The notes: generated by a model not told the origin, from the letters alone. Counted from the stretch's first letter, positions 1-7,252 are shown. The stretch: DNA of 7,252 nt from an uncultured Mycoplasma sp. (GCA_947040465.1 CAMRBO010000025.1:1-7252); one strand, 5' to 3'. A program made the numbers and translations.

Positions 1-100
1 ACATACATAGATTTGAAATACATTTACAATTATAATTTATTTTAAATAAGAATATTGCCCACTAACACAAACGATAACTTTTTATCAAACACTATAGTTG
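1..100. other. Intergenic flank downstream of aspS
   Basis: This short AT-rich stretch follows the aspS stop codon. Read on the minus strand it has a weak GATAA/TTATC hairpin at about 72-87 with no U-run after it, so I do not call a terminator. ATTATAAT at 29-36 contains a TATAAT on both strands, but no -35 box stands at a proper distance. No tRNA fold and no start of a further gene is visible. It is probably a spacer running into the next gene beyond the window. Confidence 0.5.
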
Positions 101-1786
101 TTATTTTTTATTCTTAATTTTATAGTCTGTCAATTGTTCATCAGCAACAACAGAAGGAGAGTCGGACATAACATCAATTCCATTTGCATTTTTAGGAAAT
201 GCGATTACATCTCTAATTGATTTGGATTTGGATAATATCATTAATATTCTATCAACACCAAAAGAAATTCCTCCATGAGGTGGAGTTCCATAATTAAATG
301 CTTCTAAAAAAAATCCAAATTGTGTTTCTATTTGATCTTTTGATAATTGAATAATTTTAAATATTTTTGTTTGAAGTAATGAATCACTTATTCTAATTGA
401 ACCGGAAGAAAGCTCGTAACCATTTAAAACTAAATCATATGCTCTTGCATTTACTTTTAAAGGTTCTTTATCAAGATATTTCATTGTTTTAATTGTGGGA
501 TGTGTAAATGGATGATGCATTGATGATATTTTTCCATTTACTTCTTCGAATAATGGTCAATCAACAATTCAAACAAATTTATATTCTTCTTCATTAGCAT
601 ATGAAAATAATTCATTAGCTTTTGTTCTAATTGCTCCTAATGATTGATTAGTATTTGTTAATTGATCCGCGATAAAAATTAAAGTTGAATTTGTAATATT
701 GAATTTTTTTATTATTTTATTTAGTTCATCATTAATTAAAGTATTTAAATTATTATCATTGAATTTAGAATTCACTATTTTGATAACAATGATTTTTTCC
801 GCTTTATTTTTAAGCGCTACTTCTTCCAAAATCTTTATTTCTTTCGATGATATTGCATGATCGAATTTCAGCATTTTTATTGATTCTTTTTTAAAAATGT
901 CTGATTTTGTATTTTTAAAAATGTCACTTAATTCCAAAAGTTTTAAGTCGAATCTTAAATCAGGTTTGTCACAACCATAGTTATCCATCGCATATTTAAA
1001 AGTCATTCTTTCAAATGGTGTTTCTAATTTATAATCAACGACTTTCATAATGTCGATTCACAAATTTTCCATTACTGAAAACAACATTTCTTCATCTATA
1101 AAAGACATTTCAATATCTAGTTGAGTAAATTCTGGTTGACGGTCTTTTCTCATATCTTCATCTCTAAACGCTCTTGCAACTTGAAAATATCTCTCAAAAC
1201 CTGAAATCATTAGGAGTTGTTTATATAGTTGAGGTGATTGAGGAAGTGCAAAAAATTTTCCGTCCATTCTTGTTGGAACCAAAAAATCTCTAGCTCCTTC
1301 AGGGGTTGATTTTGAAAGATTAGGAGTTTCTACTTCAATAAATCCATTGGTATCCAGGAAACTTCTTGCTGCTTTTAAAATTTTATGTCTTAATAGTAAA
1401 TTAGAGTACATTTTAGGTCTTCTCAAATCTAAGTATCTATGTTTTAGTCTTGTGTCTTCTTTGGCATTTAAATCATCTTTAATTTCAAATGGCAACTCAT
1501 TAGATTTGCTCAGTATTTCATAGTTGATAACATTTATTTCATATTCGCCAGTTGGAATATTATTATTTGGTGATTTACGCTTAACCAGGGTTCCTTCAAC
1601 CTTAAGAACTGATTCTTTAGTAAAATCTATTTTGTCTGGGAAAATAAGTTGAACAATGCCTGTTCTATCTCTAAAATCTACAAAAGAAATTTGACCCATT
1701 TTTCTGATATTGGAAACTCAACCATAAAGCATAACCGAAGTTTTTTCTTTTAAGTTTAATATATCTATATTATTGATTTTTTTCAT
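101..1786 (-). CDS. aspS: Aspartyl-tRNA synthetase (class IIb, bacterial type), 561 aa, TGA=Trp
   Basis: Charges tRNA-Asp with aspartate in the cytoplasm. The frame is open from 1786 to the TAA at 101-103 once TGA is read as Trp at codons 23, 243, 406 and 410. An N-terminal OB-fold anticodon-binding domain covers about residues 15-105 (YGWVSNIRKMG, then FVDFRDRTG). The class II core follows: RYLDLRRP at 117-124, the motif 1 area with IEVETP at 150-155, QSPQLYKQ at 183-190, and motif 2 FRDED (207-211) leading to DRQPEFTQLD. A GAD-type insertion lies roughly at 290-395. Then come FVWIVDWP around 405-411, HHPFTHP at 424-430, motif 3 GISFGVDRI (506-514) and the AFPKNANGIDVM tail. Length fits the bacterial family. 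The ATG at 1786 is chosen because AAAGGAAG precedes it and the OB-fold needs this N-terminus. It overlaps the end of hisS by 17 bases, so the two are probably co-transcribed and translationally coupled. One oddity is ELSSGS where most relatives have ELGGGS. Confidence 0.97.
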
Positions 1787-3044
1787 TTTTAACTTCCTTT
1801 AAAATAGTGGTCACTAATTCACTTTTATCAACTTCAATTTTAACATTTTTATTGATATTTTTAATTGTGATTAATTCATTTAATTTGTTTTTAAACAAAT
1901 CATAATAAACAATCTGATTTGGATTAAAACTAACAGCATCTGAAAAGAGTTTTTTTGATTTATTAAATTTTTTGTTGTATTCAACACTAGCACCTTCATT
2001 TCTCAATTCTGAAATTATTGGGAACATCTCTTCAAATTCTTTTTCATCATTCAACATAAAATAAGCATCGATTTTATTTTCTTCAATTTTGATATTTTCT
2101 TTTAGTATTTCAAATATTCTTTCAACACCAACTCCAAATCCAACTCCGGTAATATCTTTTTCAAAATCTTTAATTAAATTATCATAACATCCACCACCAA
2201 TTATCGTTGATTTTGATCCCAAAGTTTTTGAATTAGACTCAAATTCAAAAACAACATTTGAATAATAATCTAAACCTCTAACCAAACTTAAATCAACTTC
2301 ATATGAAATACCAAAATTAGTTAATAAATTCAGTAATTTATTAAACGATTTTTTAGATTCAATAGAAAGAAAATGGCTAATTTTGGGAGCATTTAAAACA
2401 ACCTCTTTTTTAGAATCTATTTTATCATCTAAAATCCTCAGGGGGTTAACATTAATTCTTGAAATTGATAAATCTGAAAGTTGCTCTTTGTTTTTTTCAA
2501 AATAATTAGAAAGAGTTTTTTGAAAAATTTCTCTTTCTAATTTAGTTCCGATATTATTAATTTTTAAAATAAAATCTTTTATTTTTAATTGATTCAAAAA
2601 ATTGTCAGCCATTTTAATAACTTCAATAATTGAATAAATGAAATTATCACCAATAAGTTCAATACCAATTTGATAAAATTGTCTCATTCTTCCTTTTTGA
2701 GGTTTTTCATATCGAAACATTGGACCTATATAATATAACTTGTTGAAAAAATTCAACTCTAAAAGTTTATTTTCAATTAGCGCTCTAGCAACTGGAGCTG
2801 TTCCTTCTGGCCTTAAAGCTAATTCACGATTTGAAAGATCTTTAAATGAATATAACTCCTTTGTAACAATATCACTTGTTTCTCCTGAAGTGCTTCTGAA
2901 TAAAGCAAGTGATTCAAAAACGGGGGTTGTTATTTTTTGAAAATTATATACTTTTGCAAGAAATTCAAAAGTATCAAAAATTAATGAATATATTTTTTGG
3001 TCATTTCCATATATATCTTTTGTCCCTTTTGGTCTTTGAATCAT
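1770..3044 (-). CDS. hisS: Histidyl-tRNA synthetase (class IIa), 424 aa
   Basis: Charges tRNA-His with histidine in the cytoplasm, normally as a homodimer. The N-terminus RPKGTKDI (4-11) is typical of HisRS. LRPEGTAPVAR (77-87) and motif 2 FRYEKPQKGRMRQFYQ (110-125) form the ATP and acceptor-end site. The histidine-specific signature LVRGLDYY (254-261) runs into VVFE, followed by the GGGCYDNL loop (283-290) and motif 3 GVGFGVGVERI (300-310). Residues about 325-417 form the anticodon-binding domain. Length matches the usual 420-430 aa. The gene has no tryptophan and so no in-frame TGA. The ATG at 3044 has AAAGGA four bases upstream. The stop at 1770-1772 lies inside the aspS start region. The hisS-aspS pair is a common Firmicutes arrangement. 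A terminator-like hairpin sits immediately upstream, so expression may be controlled by readthrough. Confidence 0.97.
   Translation of the reverse strand: MIQRPKGTKDIYGNDQKIYSLIFDTFEFLAKVYNFQKITTPVFESLALFRSTSGETSDIVTKELYSFKDLSNRELALRPEGTAPVARALIENKLLELNFFNKLYYIGPMFRYEKPQKGRMRQFYQIGIELIGDNFIYSIIEVIKMADNFLNQLKIKDFILKINNIGTKLEREIFQKTLSNYFEKNKEQLSDLSISRINVNPLRILDDKIDSKKEVVLNAPKISHFLSIESKKSFNKLLNLLTNFGISYEVDLSLVRGLDYYSNVVFEFESNSKTLGSKSTIIGGGCYDNLIKDFEKDITGVGFGVGVERIFEILKENIKIEENKIDAYFMLNDEKEFEEMFPIISELRNEGASVEYNKKFNKSKKLFSDAVSFNPNQIVYYDLFKNKLNELITIKNINKNVKIEVDKSELVTTILKEVKNEKNQ
1793..1800 (-). promoter_or_regulatory. aspS ribosome binding site inside hisS
   Basis: The minus-strand AAAGGAAG lies six bases upstream of the ATG at 1786, within the last codons of hisS. 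It decides the aspS start over the in-frame ATGs at codons 19 and 30, which would cut off the OB-fold. Its place inside hisS suggests translational coupling. Confidence 0.75.
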
Positions 3045-3048
3045 ATAT

Positions 3049-3055
3049 TCCTTTC
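3049..3055 (-). promoter_or_regulatory. hisS ribosome binding site
   Basis: The minus-strand GAAAGGA sits four bases before the hisS ATG. It begins directly after the U-run of the upstream hairpin, so the hairpin itself leaves the site unpaired. This tight packing leaves no room for a promoter between hairpin and gene. Confidence 0.75.
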
Positions 3056-3085
3056 AAAAAATAAAAACCCACAAGGGGTTCTTAT
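3056..3085 (-). terminator. Intrinsic terminator-like hairpin directly before hisS (attenuator candidate)
   Basis: On the minus strand ATAAGAACCC (3085-3076) pairs with GGGTTTTTAT (3070-3061) around the five-base loop CTTGT, giving ten base pairs including one G·U. With the last arm base, a run of six T follows (3061-3056). This is the layout of a rho-independent terminator. It lies 52 bases after the secDF stop and ends 11 bases before the hisS ATG. It could end secDF transcription. Because hisS has no promoter space downstream of it, hisS must be transcribed through it, so conditional or partial termination is likely. Function is inferred from sequence alone. Confidence 0.7.
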
Positions 3086-3104
3086 TTTACAATCAATCCC
3101 TTGT
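3071..3104 (-). promoter_or_regulatory. Alternative pairing competing with the hisS leader terminator
   Basis: On the minus strand ACAAGGG (3104-3098) is perfectly complementary to CCCTTGT (3077-3071), with 20 bases between them. The downstream arm takes two C residues from the left arm of the terminator stem and its whole loop, so the two structures are hard to form together. This resembles a small antiterminator or attenuator. No T-box consensus, specifier stem or leader peptide is visible. A 7-bp match could be chance. Confidence 0.35.
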
Positions 3105-3113
3105 TGTAATTTA

Positions 3114-3122
3114 ATTTTATCA
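3114..3122 (-). promoter_or_regulatory. Possible extended -10 promoter for hisS-aspS
   Basis: The minus-strand TGATAAAAT reads as TGn followed by TAAAAT, one mismatch from TATAAT. Initiation about seven bases on would start the RNA near 3107, just before ACAAGGG, and give a leader of about 60 bases. The -35 position falls on the secDF stop and is not a good match. Such boxes arise easily in AT-rich DNA. Confidence 0.25.
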
Positions 3123-3136
3123 AATAAATTTTTGTT

Positions 3137-5611
3137 TTACTTAATATCGTTAAAACCAGGAAAAATTTGTTCTTCAATAATTTGCGTATCTCAATGATTT
3201 TCAAGAATTTTATTTCTTTTTTTCTTACTTTTATATGTTTTAAATATACTAAAGAAAAATGGGAGAATTACTGTTGATACAATTAATGATATTATAATAA
3301 ATATCGCTAAAGGTATTGTAAAAAATATGTTTGAAGCTCCGAGGAAAAATGTAAATATAAGTAAGGTGGCCATTAATATACCATTAGAAATCAATAATCT
3401 CCTTCAAGAATCTTTAACAGCTACATCAGTTACTTTTTTCAATTCATCCCTAGATAATTCTTCAGTTTTTCTATTTTTTAATTTTTCTTTTATTCTAAAT
3501 AAAACAGTTATATTATTTGATACACTTATCAAAATTGCTGATGATAAAGAAAATATAAAGAATGTGTTAAATGTGAATAATTGGAATGTGAATAATAATA
3601 TAAATAAAATTATTGCCATTGTTAAAGTTAAAAACATTGATAGTGCATATGCTCAATCACTTTTAATCAAAACAAATATTGTCATTGCTAATATACAAGC
3701 TAAAGAAATATATAATACATTTAAAATGGATTTATTAGCTTCTCCAGCAGGAATAGAATAATCTATTAATTTAAATTTATTTCAAAGATTTGTTAATTTT
3801 GATTTATCAATTTTTTTTGTTGTAGAAATTTGAAATAAATATTTCTCATCAGAAACTTTCATTCAAGATATTTCACTTTCTTCTACTCCTAATTCATTAA
3901 TCAATATTTGTTTATTTTTATCGTAATCTTCTTCTGCAAATGTCATCGTTGATTTTATAATTGTTGGATTAGTTAAGGAGCCATTGGAATTTAATCCACT
4001 CAATAAACTAGAACCAAATATACTCAATGTTGTAAACAAAAATGTTCCAACTATTGCAAAACCCGCCAATAGCGCTACTGATATTTTTTTAGTAATTGCG
4101 ATACCTTTAGATGGCAAAACATTATTTTCTTTTTCATTGGTTAAAACTTCAAATTCATTTTTTTCTATATCCTCTATTTTTGTATCTATTACTGGTTTTT
4201 TCAACTTTTTATAAACTCCGAATAGATTTTTTTTGTCATCAAATACCTTAGTACCTAATATTAAATTTGTCAATATTCTAATCAAAATAAACATTACTAT
4301 TGTCATAAAAATGGACATAATCAATATCAATGATGAAAATGTTCCTAAATACAATGAACCAATAACATAAACTAATACAGATGTAATTATTAATGCTATA
4401 GCCTTTGTTATTGAAGAGTGGAGTGTTAGTTTATCAGCTTTTTTCAAAGATTTTTGTAAACTGTTGCCTGCCTTTATTTCTTTTTTGAATCGTTCAAAGA
4501 AAGCGATATTGAAATCCAATCCAATTCCGACCGCAATCATGAGGGCTGCAATTGCCTCAGCTGAATATTCACCTCTGAAAACAGTTATCATCAGTAATCC
4601 TAAGAATATTAAAAATGCAGCACATATTGTAGATAAAGCACCTAGTAAACCATAATTAACAACTAAAAATATTGATAGAAATGAGAACGAAACAATCGCT
4701 GCTATAATCAAAAATTGATAAGCGTTACTCCCTAATGAAGGATTGATAAAGTTATAAGTTTGTAAATTAAGGTTGTATCTTGATACAGCAAAATCAAGAT
4801 TATAAAATATTTTCTCTTTTTCTTCTTGAATCATTTTTGGTGCAAAAGAGAAATCTAAAGAGAGAGAATTTGAAAATATCCCACCATCTGGTGAAGTATT
4901 TTTAGAAATTAAAAAATCAATTGCATTAAATCCACCAAATTCTTCAGTTTTCAAAATTGCTTTAACACCATTTTCAACATCTTCGGTAATTCCATTTATA
5001 AACAAAAATCTATAAGGGTCTTTATCTACAGAAGCAAATTCATTGTTGTATTCATCTGTTGATACTGCTAATTTTAATAAACCTGGTAAATCATTTCAAA
5101 TTAATATACCATCTGTTGATGTTACAGGACTTACAAGATCTAAAGATACTGATTCACCAGAAAGTGTTGCATTACTAAATTCAAATGGTAGCGTTTCAGG
5201 TTTTCCTTGACTATCATATCCAACAATAAGAGGTGTTACAATTGGTTTTTGTTTATTAGAGATAAATGAAGTGAAATCACGCATTTCTTTATCATTATTA
5301 ACATTTGTTCCTGTTATTGTTATAAAGTTATCAGAATTTAGTGAAACTTCAAAACTAGAATTTTCTGATAGACTCAAAATTAATCTTTGCTCTATTTGTT
5401 TTCTAATTAACTCTAAATCTTCTTCATCAGGATCTGTAAGTTTTAACACAATCTCAGCACCTGATTGATAATCAATTGTCGGTTTATTATTAGAGACTGA
5501 ATATACAGAACCCAATGTTATAGCAAGCACCATTGAAATTAAAGAAATAGATGAAATTGTTCATCTTTTTCAGTTAGATAATTTGAATATTTTCTTAAAC
5601 TTGTTAAACAT
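3137..5611 (-). CDS. secDF: Fused SecD-SecF protein-export membrane protein, 824 aa, TGA=Trp
   Basis: Helps the SecYEG/SecA translocase export proteins, in known relatives by using the proton gradient. The frame is open from 5611 to the TAA at 3137-3139 with TGA=Trp at codons 14, 17, 172, 583, 610, 653, 736 and 807. TM1 lies at about 18-38, followed by an external P1 domain to about 299. TM2-TM6 span about 300-451, with GIGLDFNIAFFERFKKE matching the SecD TM4 signature and keeping its Asp (D366). A charged cytoplasmic linker (about 454-508) leads to TM7 (510-533), a second external domain, and TM8-TM12 with the SecF-like FRIKEKL and SWRRLLISNG stretches. The SecF Asp is Asn here (N699), whereas R738 is kept. 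The N-terminal Gly-Gly motif is degenerate (IDYQSGAE). Length is in the range of fused SecDF. The ATG at 5611 gives a basic N-terminus before TM1 but has no Shine-Dalgarno. It lies 29 bases after ruvB. Confidence 0.93.
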
Positions 5612-5618
5612 ATATTAA

Positions 5619-5624
5619 ATTATA
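5619..5624 (-). promoter_or_regulatory. Possible -10 box directly above secDF
   Basis: A perfect TATAAT on the minus strand sits in the 29-base ruvB-secDF gap, seven bases before the secDF ATG. Initiation at the normal distance would start RNA at or next to the ATG, giving a leaderless mRNA. That would fit the lack of any AGGAGG-like site here. The -35 position, inside the end of ruvB, is a poor match, and TATAAT is frequent by chance at this base composition. Confidence 0.3.
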
Positions 5625-5640
5625 CTAAAAAGTTATAAAA

Positions 5641-6615
5641 TTAATTGATTTTAAAGGGGTTGATATTGTAATTTAATAAATACTGATGACCTTCAAAAGT
5701 TATTTTTCTTCCTCTAGAAGTTTTTATAATTAATTTATGTGTTAAAAGTAATGATTCAATGTCGTTTATCACAACTTCTTTTGACTCATTCAAAACGCTA
5801 ATAATCGCATCAAGAGAAGCTGCTTTTGTATCAAAAATGTCTGCCAATATTTTTAAATATTCAATATGAAGAGTGGTTAAACCATGCTTAAACAACGAAA
5901 GATAATTAAATGTCTTGAAAATTATTTTATTATTGATAATTCCATCATTATAAAAATAGGCAAAATCAATTATTCTTTTCAACAATCTATTCGCGATTCT
6001 TGGTGTTCCATTAGAATAACTTGCAATTTTATATGATTGTTCTTTTGTTATTTCGCAATTCAAGATTACTGATGAGTTTATAATTATTTGTGATAATTCT
6101 TTTTCATTATATTTTTCTAATTTTGACAATAATCCGAAGCGATCTTTGATTGGTTGACTTATTTTTGATATATTAGTTGTAGCTCCGATTAAAGTAAAGG
6201 GTTTTATTTTCATTCTAACTATTTTTTTATCTCCTTCTGGACCAATAGCAATGTCTATAACACTATCTTCAAGAACGGAATATATTAATTCTTCCAAGTT
6301 TTTATTGATGCTATGTATTTCATCAATAAAAATGATATCACCTTCATTTATATTAGCAAATATAGCTAGTATATCTGATTTAACAATCAAAAGAGAACCT
6401 TGAACAAAAATAATATTACGATTTGAATAAATAGATATCAATTCAGCTAAAGTTGTCTTACCCAGCCCTGGCGGACCATAAAATAATATATGATCAGGGA
6501 AATTTTTTTGTTCTTGAGAACTTTTGATTATTACTTTTAATGTTTGAACTAATTTCTTTTGACCAATAAACCCTTTAAAGTTATTAGGTCTTAATGATTT
6601 TTTTGTGTTGTTCAT
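5641..6615 (-). CDS. ruvB: Holliday junction branch-migration ATPase RuvB, 324 aa
   Basis: Hexameric AAA+ motor that, with RuvA, drives branch migration of Holliday junctions in recombination and fork repair. The N-terminus LRPNNFKGFIGQ (8-19) is the family signature. Walker A is GPPGLGKTT (47-55), Walker B IIFIDE (94-99) continuing into IHSI, sensor 1 GATT (144-147), the arginine finger is R159 in KDRFG, and sensor 2 is R206 in NGTPRIANRL. The C-terminal winged-helix domain runs from about 246, with the DNA-contact stretch SRGRKITFEG at 300-309. Length is close to the usual 310-340. It has no tryptophan and no in-frame TGA. The start is settled because an in-frame TAA lies two codons upstream of the ATG at 6615. 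Only a weak AAAAG-like site precedes it. The first 32 bases overlap ruvA, so translation probably depends on coupling. All catalytic residues are present. Confidence 0.97.
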   Translation of the reverse strand: MNNTKKSLRPNNFKGFIGQKKLVQTLKVIIKSSQEQKNFPDHILFYGPPGLGKTTLAELISIYSNRNIIFVQGSLLIVKSDILAIFANINEGDIIFIDEIHSINKNLEELIYSVLEDSVIDIAIGPEGDKKIVRMKIKPFTLIGATTNISKISQPIKDRFGLLSKLEKYNEKELSQIIINSSVILNCEITKEQSYKIASYSNGTPRIANRLLKRIIDFAYFYNDGIINNKIIFKTFNYLSLFKHGLTTLHIEYLKILADIFDTKAASLDAIISVLNESKEVVINDIESLLLTHKLIIKTSRGRKITFEGHQYLLNYNINPFKIN

Positions 6616-7162
6616 TCGATATTACTTTTATTGCATTTTCAACCATCTCTTCAATGGCGGAATTTTCATCAATATTACTTAACGCATGTGATATTTGGTT
6701 TTTATTAAATCCTAATGTTTTAAGTGTGTCTTCTAAATCACTTTGATTTTTGTTAAATGTCTTTTTGGTTAATATTGTGTCGTATTTTGATTGAAATTCG
6801 AAAACCAATTGTTTAGCTGATCTTTGACCAAGATGCGGCATTTTTGAAAGTTTTTCTCAATCACCACAAGCAATTAAGTCAAGAGCTTTCTTTCAACCTT
6901 CATTCAAAATAGCAATCCCTGTTTTCGGACCAATACCTTGAATTGATAATAGATCTTCAAAAAATAATCTTTCTTTGAATTCTTTAAATCCATAATAAAC
7001 ATCTATATAATCATTTTTATGATGATACATAAAAACTTTTTGAAATTTATCTAATTCGAATCTTTCTATTTCTGGCGCATAAACGACGTACCCCGTATAA
7101 TTTGATTCAAGCAAAAAATAATTTTTCGCAATTGAAACAATCTTTCCTAATTTGTATAACAT
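6584..7162 (-). CDS. ruvA: Holliday junction-binding protein RuvA, 192 aa, TGA=Trp
   Basis: Tetrameric protein that binds the four-way junction and loads and controls RuvB. With TGA read as Trp at codons 90 and 102, the frame is open to the TAA at 6584-6586. Residues 1-62 form the N-terminal OB-fold (MLYKLGKIVSI, then YTGYVVYAP). The first helix-hairpin-helix is at about 71-87 (LLSIQGIGPKTGIAILN) and the second at about 105-122 (MPHLGQRSAKQLVFE). A C-terminal domain at about 142-185 (LEDTLKTLGFNKNQI) would contact RuvB. Length matches the family (190-205 aa). The start at 7162 is preferred over the ATG at 7177 because GGAGG stands eight bases before it and homologues begin at this point. It is the first gene of the run in this window and overlaps ruvB by 32 bases. 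Without code 4 it would look like two fragments. Confidence 0.95.
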
Positions 7163-7170
7163 ATTTTTTT

Positions 7171-7175
7171 CCTCC
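7171..7175 (-). promoter_or_regulatory. ruvA ribosome binding site (decides the start)
   Basis: GGAGG on the minus strand lies eight bases before the ATG at 7162. It overlaps codons 1-3 of the alternative start ATG-GAG-GAA at 7177, so that longer start would put the ribosome binding site inside the coding region. It is the strongest Shine-Dalgarno in the window. Confidence 0.85.
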
Positions 7176-7227
7176 ATATATATATGTCTAAAAATTGAGT
7201 TTTTGCTTGTAAAAAAAATAATATGTG

Positions 7228-7244
7228 AAAAAAGAGCCTTTTTT
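7228..7244. terminator. Small AAAAAAG/CTTTTTT hairpin upstream of ruvA
   Basis: AAAAAAG (7228-7234) and CTTTTTT (7238-7244) are exact inverted repeats around a three-base spacer. On either strand this gives a 7-bp, mostly A-T stem. On the minus strand a T-run follows at 7211-7218, on the plus strand only the stem's own Ts. It may end a gene that lies beyond the right edge on the minus strand, which would make ruvA the first gene of its operon. I see no well-spaced -35/-10 pair between it and ruvA. The stem is weak and could be chance. Confidence 0.35.
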
Positions 7245-7252
7245 ATTAAAAA

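Noticed and set aside
1..100. tRNA gene or strong terminator after aspS
   Set aside because: No cloverleaf arms or TTC loop are seen, and the only hairpin is short and lacks a following U-run.
101..1786. aspS as a broken gene or three separate fragments
   Set aside because: All interruptions are TGA in a single frame, and reading them as Trp restores conserved AspRS motifs on both sides. No TAA or TAG occurs before 101.
3045..3136. T-box riboswitch before hisS
   Set aside because: The gap is far shorter than a T-box leader, and no TGGNACC-type antiterminator bulge or specifier stem is visible.
3327..3761. Plus-strand reading frame of 144 codons
   Set aside because: It lies wholly antisense to the SecF half, has no recognisable domain, and its hydrophobic and Asn-rich composition mirrors the opposite strand. 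The other plus-strand frames at 2740-2940, 2997-3197, 3984-4214, 4464-4655 and 5271-5468 are rejected for the same reason.
5531..5533. secDF start at Met-27
   Set aside because: It would remove half of TM1 and the basic N-terminus, and it too lacks a ribosome binding site.
3137..5611. Separate secD and secF genes or a secDF pseudogene
   Set aside because: The frame is continuous under code 4 from 5611 to 3137, and transmembrane segments and motifs run in the normal SecDF order.
7160..7177. ruvA start at the ATG at 7177
   Set aside because: The GGAGG site lies inside that extension and is well placed for the ATG at 7162, which also gives the standard RuvA N-terminus.

Overview
The window is a compact, very AT-rich piece of a mollicute chromosome that reads TGA as tryptophan (genetic code 4). 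Five housekeeping genes lie head to tail on the minus strand, in transcription order ruvA, ruvB, secDF, hisS, aspS. Three of them (ruvA, secDF, aspS) are whole proteins only if TGA is read as Trp. With that code they have 14 in-frame TGA codons, and I see no TGG codon in any of the five genes. A fused SecDF plus this gene set and code suggests the Spiroplasma/Mesoplasma/Entomoplasma branch. The genus is inference. I see no convincing plus-strand gene, RNA gene, mobile element or CRISPR.

Layout from the right edge, in the direction of transcription. Bases 7163-7252 hold a small A/T-stem hairpin and the leader of ruvA with a strong GGAGG ribosome binding site. ruvA (7162-6584) and ruvB (6615-5641) overlap by 32 bases and encode the Holliday-junction branch-migration motor. 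After 29 bases comes secDF (5611-3137), the membrane booster of Sec protein export. It has no visible Shine-Dalgarno site, but a TATAAT box lies just above its ATG. The 92-base gap 3045-3136 holds a terminator-like hairpin with a U-run directly in front of the hisS ribosome binding site, plus an upstream segment able to pair with part of that hairpin. hisS (3044-1770) and aspS (1786-101) overlap by 17 bases and encode histidyl- and aspartyl-tRNA synthetases. Bases 1-100 are downstream of aspS and hold no supported feature.

The order looks like a condensed form of the Bacillus-type region ruvAB ... secDF ... hisS-aspS with the intervening genes gone. The points most worth a second look are three. 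The first is the attenuator-like leader of hisS-aspS. The second is the replacement of the conserved SecF proton-relay Asp by Asn in SecDF. The third is the possible leaderless start of secDF. I found no clearly new multi-gene system; this is a core-genome region.
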